This document shows, one piece after another, positions 17,379 through 24,813 of a stretch of DNA of 64,000 nt; within the stretch, counting starts at the first letter, position 1, and each line of letters begins with the position of its first letter. The notes under the pieces are model-generated. The model searched no databases. It saw only the letters and a list, made by a program, of their open reading frames with translations, and was not told the origin of the DNA. The stretch comes from Streptomyces sp. CC0208 (GTDB lineage: Bacteria; Actinomycetota; Actinomycetes; Streptomycetales; Streptomycetaceae), in contig NZ_CP031969.1 of the NCBI RefSeq assembly GCF_003443735.1, positions 7,874,001 to 7,938,000 on the forward strand. The letters are read 5' to 3'. Position numbers and translations under genes: made by a program.

Positions 17379-20300
17379 ATGCTCCGCAAGGTACTGGTCG
17401 CCAACCGTGGTGAGATCGCGATCCGCGCGTTTCGCGCGGGATTCGAGGTGGGCGCGAGGACGGTCGCCGTCTTCCCCCACGAGGACCGCAACTCACTGCA
17501 CCGACTCAAAGCCGACGAGGCCTACGAGATCGGCGAACCGGGCCATCCCGTGCGGGCCTATCTCTCCGTCGAGGAGATCATCCGCGCCGCCCGGAAGGCC
17601 GGCGCCGACGCCGTCTACCCCGGCTACGGCTTCCTCTCCGAGAACCCCGAGCTGGCCCGTGCCTGCGAGGAGGCGGGCATCACCTTCGTCGGCCCCAGCG
17701 CCGACATCCTCGAACTGACCGGCAACAAGGCCCGCGCGGTCGCCGCGGCCCGCGCCGCCGGCGTACCGGTGCTCGGCTCCTCGGCGCCCTCCTCCGACGT
17801 GGACGAGCTGGTCAGGGCCGCCGACGAGGTCGGCTTCCCGCTGTTCGTGAAGGCCGTCGCCGGTGGTGGCGGGCGCGGTATGCGCCGGGTCGAGGACCCC
17901 GCCCAGCTGCGGGAGTCCATCGAGGCGGCCGCGCGCGAGGCGGCCTCCGCCTTCGGCGACTCGACCGTCTTCCTGGAGAAGGCCGTCGTCGAGCCCCGCC
18001 ACATCGAGGTGCAGATCCTCGCCGACGGGCAGGGCAACGTCATCCATCTGTACGAACGCGACTGCTCGGTTCAGCGCCGCCACCAGAAGGTCATCGAGCT
18101 CGCCCCCGCGCCCAACCTCGACCCGGACCTGCGCGACCGGATCTGCGCCGACGCCGTCCGCTTCGCCCGCGAGATCGGCTACCGCAACGCGGGCACCGTC
18201 GAGTTCCTCCTCGACCGCGACGGCAACCACGTCTTCATCGAGATGAACCCGCGCATCCAGGTCGAGCACACGGTCACCGAGGAGGTCACCGACGTCGACC
18301 TCGTCCAGGCCCAGCTGCGCATCGCCGCCGGAGCCACCCTCGCCGACCTCGGGCTCTCCCAGGATGCGGTGCGGCTGCACGGCGCGGCCCTCCAGTGCCG
18401 TATCACCACCGAGGACCCCGCCAACGGGTTCCGCCCGGACACCGGCCGCATCAGCGCCTACCGCTCGCCCGGCGGCTCCGGCATCCGCCTCGACGGCGGC
18501 ACCACCCACGCCGGTACGGAGATCAGCGCCCACTTCGACTCGATGCTGGTCAAGCTCTCCTGCCGGGGCCGGGACTTCACCACCGCGGTCAACCGGGCCC
18601 GGCGTGCCGTCGCCGAGTTCCGCATCCGCGGTGTGGCCACCAACATCCCGTTCCTCCAGGCAGTCCTCGACGACCCGGACTTCCAGGCGGGCAACGTCAC
18701 CACCTCGTTCATCGAGCAGCGCCCACACCTGCTGACGGCCCGTCACTCCGCGGACCGCGGCACGAAGTTGCTCACCTACCTGGCCGACGTGACGGTCAAC
18801 AAGCCGCACGGCGAGCGGCCCGAGCTGATCGACCCGGTCTCCAAGCTGCCCAGGACGCCGGACATCGAGCCGCCCGCGGGCTCCAAGCAGAAGCTCACCG
18901 AGCTGGGCCCCGAGGGCTTCGCCCGCTGGCTGCGCGAGTCGCCGACCATCGGCGTCACCGACACCACCTTCCGCGACGCCCACCAGTCGCTGCTGGCCAC
19001 GCGTGTGCGGACCAAGGACATGCTCGCCGTCGCCCCGGCCGTCGCCCGCACCCTGCCAGAACTCCTGTCCCTGGAGTGCTGGGGCGGCGCCACCTACGAC
19101 GTCGCCCTGCGCTTCCTCGCCGAGGACCCGTGGGAACGCCTTGCCGCCCTGCGCGAGGCCGTCCCCAACATCTGCCTCCAGATGCTGCTGCGCGGCCGCA
19201 ACACCGTCGGCTACACCCCGTACCCGACCGAGGTGACCGACGCCTTCGTGCAGGAGGCCGCCGAGACCGGCATCGACATCTTCCGCATCTTCGACGCCCT
19301 CAACGACGTCAGCCAGATGCGCCCCGCCATCGAGGCCGTACGCGCCACCGGCACGTCGATCGCCGAGGTGGCCCTGTGCTACACCTCGGACCTCTCCGAC
19401 CCGAACGAGCGCCTGTACACGCTCGACTACTATCTGCGCCTCGCCGAGCAGATCGTGGACGCGGGCGCCCACGTCCTGGCCGTGAAGGACATGGCGGGCC
19501 TGCTGCGCGCCCCCGCCGCCGCCAAGCTCGTGTCGGCGCTGCGCCGTGAGTTCGACCTGCCGGTGCACATCCACACCCACGACACCGCGGGCGGCCAGCT
19601 CGCCACCTACCTGGCCGCGATCCAGGCGGGCGCCGACGCCGTGGACGGTGCCGTGGCGTCCATGGCCGGCACGACCTCTCAACCCTCGCTCTCCGCGATC
19701 GTCGCCGCGACCGACCACTCGGACCGACCGACCGGCCTTGACCTGCGGGCCGTCGGCGACCTGGAGCCGTACTGGGAGAGCGTCCGCCGCGTGTACGCCC
19801 CCTTCGAGGCCGGCCTCGCCTCCCCGACCGGCCGCGTCTACGACCACGAGATCCCCGGCGGCCAGCTCTCCAACCTGCGCACCCAGGCCGTCGCGCTCGG
19901 CCTCGGCGACCGCTTCGAGGACATCGAGGCCATGTACGCGGCCGCCGACCGGATCCTCGGCCACCTGGTCAAGGTCACCCCGTCCTCGAAGGTGGTCGGC
20001 GACCTCGCCCTCCACCTCGTCGGGGCCGGGGTGACGCCGAAGGAGTTCGAGGAGACCCCGGACCGCTTCGACATCCCGGACTCCGTGATCGGCTTCCTGC
20101 GCGGCGAGCTCGGCACCCCGCCCGGCGGCTGGCCCGAGCCCTTCCGCAGCAAGGCGTTGCAGGGCCGCGCCGACGCCAAGCCCGTCCAGGAACTGAACGC
20201 CGAGGACCGCGAGGGCCTGGAGAAGGACCGTCGCTCGACCCTGAACCGGATGCTGTTCCCCGCCCCGACCCGCGAGTTCGAGACGCACCGCCAGTCCTAC

Positions 20301-20753
20301 GGCGACACCAGCGTGCTGGACAGCAAGGACTTCTTCTACGGCCTTCGCCCGGGCAAGGAATACGCCGTCGACCTGGAACCCGGTGTCCGGCTCCTCATCG
20401 CGCTGGAGGCGATCGGCGAGGCCGACGAGCGGGGCATGCGCACGGTGATGTCCACGCTCAACGGCCAGCTTCGGCCCATCCAGATCCGCGATGCCGCAGT
20501 CTCCTCGGACATCCCGGCCACGGAGAAGGCCGACCGCTCCAACACCGGCCATGTCGCCGCCCCGTTCGCCGGAGTGGTCACGCTCGCGGTCTCCGAGGGC
20601 GACGAGGTGGCGGCCGGGGCCACCGTCGCCACCATCGAGGCCATGAAGATGGAGGCCTCGATCACCGCCGCGAAGGCCGGCCGGGTCTCCCGCCTCGCCA
20701 TCAACAAGATCCAGCAGGTGGAGGGCGGTGACCTGCTGGTCGAGATCGCCTGA
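17379..20753 (+). CDS. pyc: Pyruvate carboxylase
   Basis: A 1124-residue single-chain biotin enzyme that makes oxaloacetate from pyruvate, bicarbonate and ATP (anaplerosis). Domains in order: biotin carboxylase N-terminal (MLRKVLVANRGEIAIRAFRAG), ATP-grasp with the glycine-rich AVAGGGGRGMRRV loop and EMNPRIQVEHTVTE, carboxyltransferase from ~residue 520 with TDTTFRDAHQSLLATR and the metal-binding HIHTHDTAGGQ, and the C-terminal biotinyl domain with the EAMKMEA lysine acceptor. Full family length. ATG at 17379 starts the conserved N-terminus, with GAAGGG upstream. It is monocistronic in appearance, with a hairpin following the stop. Confidence 0.97.
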   Translation: MLRKVLVANRGEIAIRAFRAGFEVGARTVAVFPHEDRNSLHRLKADEAYEIGEPGHPVRAYLSVEEIIRAARKAGADAVYPGYGFLSENPELARACEEAGITFVGPSADILELTGNKARAVAAARAAGVPVLGSSAPSSDVDELVRAADEVGFPLFVKAVAGGGGRGMRRVEDPAQLRESIEAAAREAASAFGDSTVFLEKAVVEPRHIEVQILADGQGNVIHLYERDCSVQRRHQKVIELAPAPNLDPDLRDRICADAVRFAREIGYRNAGTVEFLLDRDGNHVFIEMNPRIQVEHTVTEEVTDVDLVQAQLRIAAGATLADLGLSQDAVRLHGAALQCRITTEDPANGFRPDTGRISAYRSPGGSGIRLDGGTTHAGTEISAHFDSMLVKLSCRGRDFTTAVNRARRAVAEFRIRGVATNIPFLQAVLDDPDFQAGNVTTSFIEQRPHLLTARHSADRGTKLLTYLADVTVNKPHGERPELIDPVSKLPRTPDIEPPAGSKQKLTELGPEGFARWLRESPTIGVTDTTFRDAHQSLLATRVRTKDMLAVAPAVARTLPELLSLECWGGATYDVALRFLAEDPWERLAALREAVPNICLQMLLRGRNTVGYTPYPTEVTDAFVQEAAETGIDIFRIFDALNDVSQMRPAIEAVRATGTSIAEVALCYTSDLSDPNERLYTLDYYLRLAEQIVDAGAHVLAVKDMAGLLRAPAAAKLVSALRREFDLPVHIHTHDTAGGQLATYLAAIQAGADAVDGAVASMAGTTSQPSLSAIVAATDHSDRPTGLDLRAVGDLEPYWESVRRVYAPFEAGLASPTGRVYDHEIPGGQLSNLRTQAVALGLGDRFEDIEAMYAAADRILGHLVKVTPSSKVVGDLALHLVGAGVTPKEFEETPDRFDIPDSVIGFLRGELGTPPGGWPEPFRSKALQGRADAKPVQELNAEDREGLEKDRRSTLNRMLFPAPTREFETHRQSYGDTSVLDSKDFFYGLRPGKEYAVDLEPGVRLLIALEAIGEADERGMRTVMSTLNGQLRPIQIRDAAVSSDIPATEKADRSNTGHVAAPFAGVVTLAVSEGDEVAAGATVATIEAMKMEASITAAKAGRVSRLAINKIQQVEGGDLLVEIA

Positions 20754-20766
20754 GCCGGGACGGGAT

Positions 20767-20793
20767 CGCCCGTGGGGAGTCCCCCCGCGGGCG
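20767..20793 (+). terminator. Hairpin after pyc
   Basis: CGCCCG (20767-20772) pairs with CGGGCG (20788-20793) and GGGG (20774-20777) with CCCC (20781-20784), giving a GC-rich stem just after the pyc stop and before the GH13 gene. No T-run follows, so it may be a partial terminator. Confidence 0.4.
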
Positions 20794-20819
20794 GCCGGTG
20801 ACCGGGAGGAGCCCTTGTC

Positions 20820-22277
20820 ATGACAGTGCTGTACGAGATCAACACCCTTGTCTGGCTGGGCGAGTTGAGTCACCGCCACGGCCGTCCCGTCACCCTCGGA
20901 GACGTGCCCGGCGAGGTCTGGGACTCCGTCGCGCTCCCCGGCGTCGACACCGTGTGGCTGATGGGCGTGTGGGAACGCAGCCCGGCCGGCCGGGAGATCG
21001 CCCTGCGCGACCCGGGGCTCGTGGCCTCCTTCCGCGAAACCCTGCCCGACGTCACGGGCGCGGACATCGCCGGATCGCCGTACTGCGTACGCGACTACGT
21101 CGTGGACGCCCGGCTCGGCGGCCCGGACGGACTGGCCGCCGCCCGTGCCCAACTGGCCGCGCGCGGAGTGCGGTTGATTCTCGACCACGTGCCCAACCAC
21201 GTGGCCCCCGACCACCCCTGGCTCACCTCGCACCCCGACCGTCTCGTCCAGGGCACCGCCGGCGACCTGGCCCGCGCTCCGGCCGACTTCCTCGAGGCCG
21301 GGGCCGGGGCCGGGGCCGGGATCTACGCCCGCGGCCGGGACCCGTACTTCCCGCCCTGGCCCGACGTCGTGCAGCTGAACGCCTTCAGCGACGCACTCCG
21401 GGAGGCGACCGTCGCGACCCTCGTGTCGATCGGCGACCAGGCCGACGGTGTGCGCTGCGACATGGCCATGCTGCTGATGAACGACATCTTCGAAAAGACC
21501 TGGGGGGACCGGGCGGGCCCGGCCCCCGCCGAGGACTTCTGGCCGTACGTCATCCCGCGCGTCAGGGCCCGCCACCCCGACCTCCTCTTCGTCGCCGAGG
21601 CCTACTGGGACCGCGAACAGCTTCTCCAGCAGCAGGGCTTCGACCACTGCTACGACAAGCGCCTCTATGACCGCCTGCTCCACGAGGACGCCGACTCCGT
21701 CCGCGCCCACCTGGGCGCCGACCCCGCCCACCAGCGCGGCCTCGTCCGCTTCCTGGAGAACCACGACGAACCGCGGGCCGCCGCCACCCTGCCGGGCGAC
21801 CGGGGACGGGCGGCGGCCGTGGCCGTGGCGACGCTGCCCGGTGCCACGCTCTGGCACGAGGGCCAGTTCGAGGGTCGGCGGGTGCGGCTCCCCGTGTTCC
21901 TGCGCCGCAGGCCGCAGGAGCCCGTCGACGAGTCCCTGCGGGACTTCTACGGCCGACTGCTGCCCACCGCTGCCGCCGTACGCCGGGGAGACTGGCGGCC
22001 GGTGACACCGACGGGCCGGCCGGACGACGACACCCACCGCAACCTGCTGGCCTGGACCTGGACGCACGCCGACGCCCGCCACCTGGTTGTCGTGAACCAC
22101 TCCGACCACCAGGCCCAGGCGAGGCTGACCCTGCCGTGGGACGACCTCGGGGGCCGCACGTGCCGTGCGACCGACCTGCTCACCGGGGCGGTGTACGACC
22201 GTGACGGAGACGAACTGACCGACTCCGGTCTGTTCGTGTCCCTGGACGCATGGGGGTGTCACGTCCTCGAGTGGTGA
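20820..22277 (+). CDS. GH13 alpha-amylase-family glycoside hydrolase
   Basis: A 485-residue TIM-barrel enzyme without signal peptide, so cytosolic. All four GH13 regions are visible: DHVPNHVAPDHPW (region I), DGVRCDMAMLL with the nucleophile Asp (II), VAEAYWDREQL with the acid/base Glu (III) and FLENHDEPRAAATL (IV). The C-terminal ~90 residues look like the usual beta domain. The exact activity (amylase, trehalose-type or glucan-modifying) cannot be set. The ATG at 20820 has GGGAGGAG upstream. It follows pyc after a hairpin and overlaps nothing. Confidence 0.9.
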   Translation: MTVLYEINTLVWLGELSHRHGRPVTLGDVPGEVWDSVALPGVDTVWLMGVWERSPAGREIALRDPGLVASFRETLPDVTGADIAGSPYCVRDYVVDARLGGPDGLAAARAQLAARGVRLILDHVPNHVAPDHPWLTSHPDRLVQGTAGDLARAPADFLEAGAGAGAGIYARGRDPYFPPWPDVVQLNAFSDALREATVATLVSIGDQADGVRCDMAMLLMNDIFEKTWGDRAGPAPAEDFWPYVIPRVRARHPDLLFVAEAYWDREQLLQQQGFDHCYDKRLYDRLLHEDADSVRAHLGADPAHQRGLVRFLENHDEPRAAATLPGDRGRAAAVAVATLPGATLWHEGQFEGRRVRLPVFLRRRPQEPVDESLRDFYGRLLPTAAAVRRGDWRPVTPTGRPDDDTHRNLLAWTWTHADARHLVVVNHSDHQAQARLTLPWDDLGGRTCRATDLLTGAVYDRDGDELTDSGLFVSLDAWGCHVLEW

Positions 22278-22312
22278 GGGCCAGGGCTCGGGCGTACCGT
22301 CGAACGGAGACC

Positions 22313-23860
22313 ATGAGCACTGACCCGCAGGCGAGTTCTGCACCACGGACCACCCCACCGGACTCCGGCGGGGGCGGAAACGCCATGGCACTGCTGGTCA
22401 TCGCGTCCTGCCAGCTCATGGTGGTGCTCGACATCACCATCGTGAACATCGCGCTCCCGGACATCCAGCGTTCCCTGGACTTCTCCACCACCAGCCTGGC
22501 CTGGGTGGTCAACGCGTACACCCTCACCTTCGGCGGGCTGCTGCTGCTCGGCGGCAGGACCGGCGACATCCTCGGCAGACGCCGCATGTTCGTCTGCGGT
22601 GTGCTGCTGTTCGTGCTCGCCTCGCTGCTCGGCGGGCTCGCCCAGAACGAGGGCCAACTCCTCGCCGCCCGTGCCCTCCAGGGCGTCGGTGGTGCCATCG
22701 CGTCCCCGACCGCCCTCTCCCTGGTCAGCACGACCTTCCGCGAAGGCCCCGAGCGCAACCGGGCCTTCGGCGTCTTCGCCGCGGTCTCGGCCGGTGGCGG
22801 CGCGATCGGGCTGCTGGCCGGCGGAGTCCTCGTCGAGTGGCTGAACTGGCGGTGGGTGCTGTTCGTCAACGTCCCCATCGGACTGCTCATCGCACTCGCC
22901 ACGCCCCGCTTCATCCGCGAGTCCGAGCGGCATCCCGGCAACTTCGACATCGCGGGCGCGCTGACCGCCACCGCGGGCATGGTGCTGCTGGTGTACGGCT
23001 TCATCAGGGCTGCCCAGGAGGGCTGGCGGGACGCGTTCACGGTGGCCTCGTTCGCCGCCGCGGTGGTCCTCCTCGTGGTGTTCGTGCTGATCGAGAAGCG
23101 GTCCCGGCAGCCCATCACCCCGTTGCACATGTTCGCCGACCGCAACCGCGCGGGCACCTACGGCATCATGCTGTGCCTCGCGGCCGCGATCTTCGGCATG
23201 TTCTTCTTCCTGACCCTCTTCACGCAGAACGTCCTGGACTTCAGCCCGTTGGCGACCGGGTTCGCGTTCCTGCCGGTCAGCGCCGTCATCGCGGTCGGCG
23301 CCGGTCTCGCCTCGCGGTTCCTGCCCGTGTACGGGCCCAAGCCCTTCATGGTGGGCGGCGCGATCCTCGCGGCGGCCGGGCTGGCCTGGCTGACCCTGAC
23401 CGACATCCACTCCACCTACGCGGGCAGCGTCCTCGGGCCGATGCTCGTCTTCGGCCTGGGCATGGGCATGGAGTTCGTGTCGCTGACCCTGATGGCGCTC
23501 TCCAACGTGCCCACCCCGGAGACCGGCGCGGCCTCCGGGCTCCTCAACGCCACGCAGCAGGTGGGCGGTTCGCTCGGTCTGTCCATCCTGGTCACCATGT
23601 TCGGCACGGCCAGCACCAACGAGGCGGAGAAGCAGGTGCCCCTCTTCCTCGCCGAGGCCACCCCGGCGGAACGCCGGCTGTTCGCCCGCACCGGAGTGCT
23701 CCCGGGTACCTGGGGCGACGAGGTCCTGACCGCCGGTGTCTCGGCCGCCTTCGTCGTGGCCGCGATCTTCGCGGTGCTCGCCGCGCTCATCGCCGTCGTG
23801 GTCATCCAGGTCCGCCCCTCCGACCTGGAACGCCTCAAGGGCGGGCCGCCGATGCCGTAG
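22313..23860 (+). CDS. DHA2-family MFS multidrug exporter
   Basis: A 515-residue membrane transporter with about 14 predicted transmembrane segments, of the EmrB/QacA (DHA2) drug:proton antiporter group. Family features: first helix LVIASCQLMVVLDITIVNIALP with the Asp of motif D1, the loop GGRTGDILGRRRMFV (motif A), ARALQGVGGAIASPTALSL (motif B-like), and SAGGGAIGLLAGGVLVEWLNWRWVLFVNVPIG (motif C). The C-terminus is short and cytoplasmic. ATG at 22313 has ACGGAGA upstream. Its 3' end overlaps the convergent LuxR gene by 26 bases. Confidence 0.93.
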   Translation: MSTDPQASSAPRTTPPDSGGGGNAMALLVIASCQLMVVLDITIVNIALPDIQRSLDFSTTSLAWVVNAYTLTFGGLLLLGGRTGDILGRRRMFVCGVLLFVLASLLGGLAQNEGQLLAARALQGVGGAIASPTALSLVSTTFREGPERNRAFGVFAAVSAGGGAIGLLAGGVLVEWLNWRWVLFVNVPIGLLIALATPRFIRESERHPGNFDIAGALTATAGMVLLVYGFIRAAQEGWRDAFTVASFAAAVVLLVVFVLIEKRSRQPITPLHMFADRNRAGTYGIMLCLAAAIFGMFFFLTLFTQNVLDFSPLATGFAFLPVSAVIAVGAGLASRFLPVYGPKPFMVGGAILAAAGLAWLTLTDIHSTYAGSVLGPMLVFGLGMGMEFVSLTLMALSNVPTPETGAASGLLNATQQVGGSLGLSILVTMFGTASTNEAEKQVPLFLAEATPAERRLFARTGVLPGTWGDEVLTAGVSAAFVVAAIFAVLAALIAVVVIQVRPSDLERLKGGPPMP

Positions 23861-24605
23861 GGACGAGACCGAGCCGCTGGGCGTGCAGCACCGTGCTGAC
23901 GCGGTCGTGCGTGCCGAGTTTGCGGTAGATGTTCGCGATGTGCTTGTGCACCGTCCGCTCGGATATCCCGAGCCTGCGGCCTATCGACACGGCGGTCAGG
24001 GCGTCGCCGAGCAGGAGCAGTACGGTCGTCTCCCGGGGTGTGAGCGCCAGGTCGGCCGCCTCCTCGGACGGGGCGTTGAGCCGCCGCAGGAGCTGCCGTT
24101 GCTGTTCGACGGCGGCCAGCAGCGGTTGCAACTGCTCGGCCAGACGCAGTTCGTCGTCGGTGAAGTCCCGCCCGGAGCGGTAGACCAGGCACCCGGTGAC
24201 CGGGGTGGTCGACTGCGGCAGCGGAATCCCCAGCACGTGGTCGACGTCCAGAAGGTCGTCGAGCAGCCGGGCGGTCGGGCTCCCCGACCAGGAACGGCCG
24301 GCCACCCGGCGGGCCGTGACCGGCGCCCGGTCCGCTCTGCCCGCGTAGTGCCCGGCCAACGGGTAGCCCGCGCGCAGCAGTCCCGTCTCCTCGTCGCCGA
24401 TCGAGGCGAACTCCGCGTCGGCCCCGGGGGACAGTCCCAGCGTGCCCTCGCGCTCGTTCCAGTCGTCCAGCTTGTAGATCAGGGCGTCGCCCCCGCACAG
24501 CACCGGTAGTTCGGCCGCGAGCAGGGGCCACAGCCGCTCAGGGGCGCGTTCGTGGAGCGCGGCCACGGCGACCGACAGCATCCGCTCATACGCAGTTGTA
24601 CCCAT
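23835..24605 (-). CDS. LuxR-family transcriptional regulator
   Basis: A 256-residue regulator with a GAF-like N-terminal part (~residues 1-165) and a C-terminal LuxR/GerE DNA-binding domain (~residues 185-245: LTPRETTVLLLLGDALTAVSIGRRLGISERTVHKHIANIYRKLG). No receiver Asp motif or Walker A is visible, so it is neither a classic response regulator nor an LAL regulator. The start MGTTAYERM at 24605 was preferred; a longer reading adds 24 unconvincing residues. It is convergent with, and overlaps, the DHA2 exporter gene, but this does not show that it controls it. Confidence 0.85.
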   Translation of the reverse strand: MGTTAYERMLSVAVAALHERAPERLWPLLAAELPVLCGGDALIYKLDDWNEREGTLGLSPGADAEFASIGDEETGLLRAGYPLAGHYAGRADRAPVTARRVAGRSWSGSPTARLLDDLLDVDHVLGIPLPQSTTPVTGCLVYRSGRDFTDDELRLAEQLQPLLAAVEQQRQLLRRLNAPSEEAADLALTPRETTVLLLLGDALTAVSIGRRLGISERTVHKHIANIYRKLGTHDRVSTVLHAQRLGLVPTASAARP

Positions 24606-24764
24606 ACCGGCCCTGTACCTCGCTGACCCACACTTCATCCGAGCAACATCGACGTTCTCGGATGTACTCCAGCACATTGAAGCTCCGGCGGGCCGCAGTG
24701 GGGGGAGGGCGGCTCGTCGGATACGCCTGTCTCCCCGCGGGGACGGCAGCGCCGGCCGCGACGC

Positions 24765-24801
24765 GTGCGGGCCGCCGGCACGGGGGACCGGCGGCCCGCA
24801 C
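24765..24801 (-). terminator. Hairpin terminator of the GH115 gene
   Basis: A perfect 14-base stem (24765-24778 with 24788-24801) with a 9-base loop lies just past the GH115 stop codon on the minus strand. It lacks a T-run, as is common in Streptomyces. Confidence 0.65.
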
Positions 24802-24813
24802 GAAGCCGTGGCG

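Noticed and set aside
17493..22391. Very long open frame on the minus strand (over 1600 codons)
   Set aside because: It lies opposite pyc and the GH13 gene, which have full-length family matches; it is a product of high third-position GC and its protein is low-complexity Gly/Val/Asp sequence.
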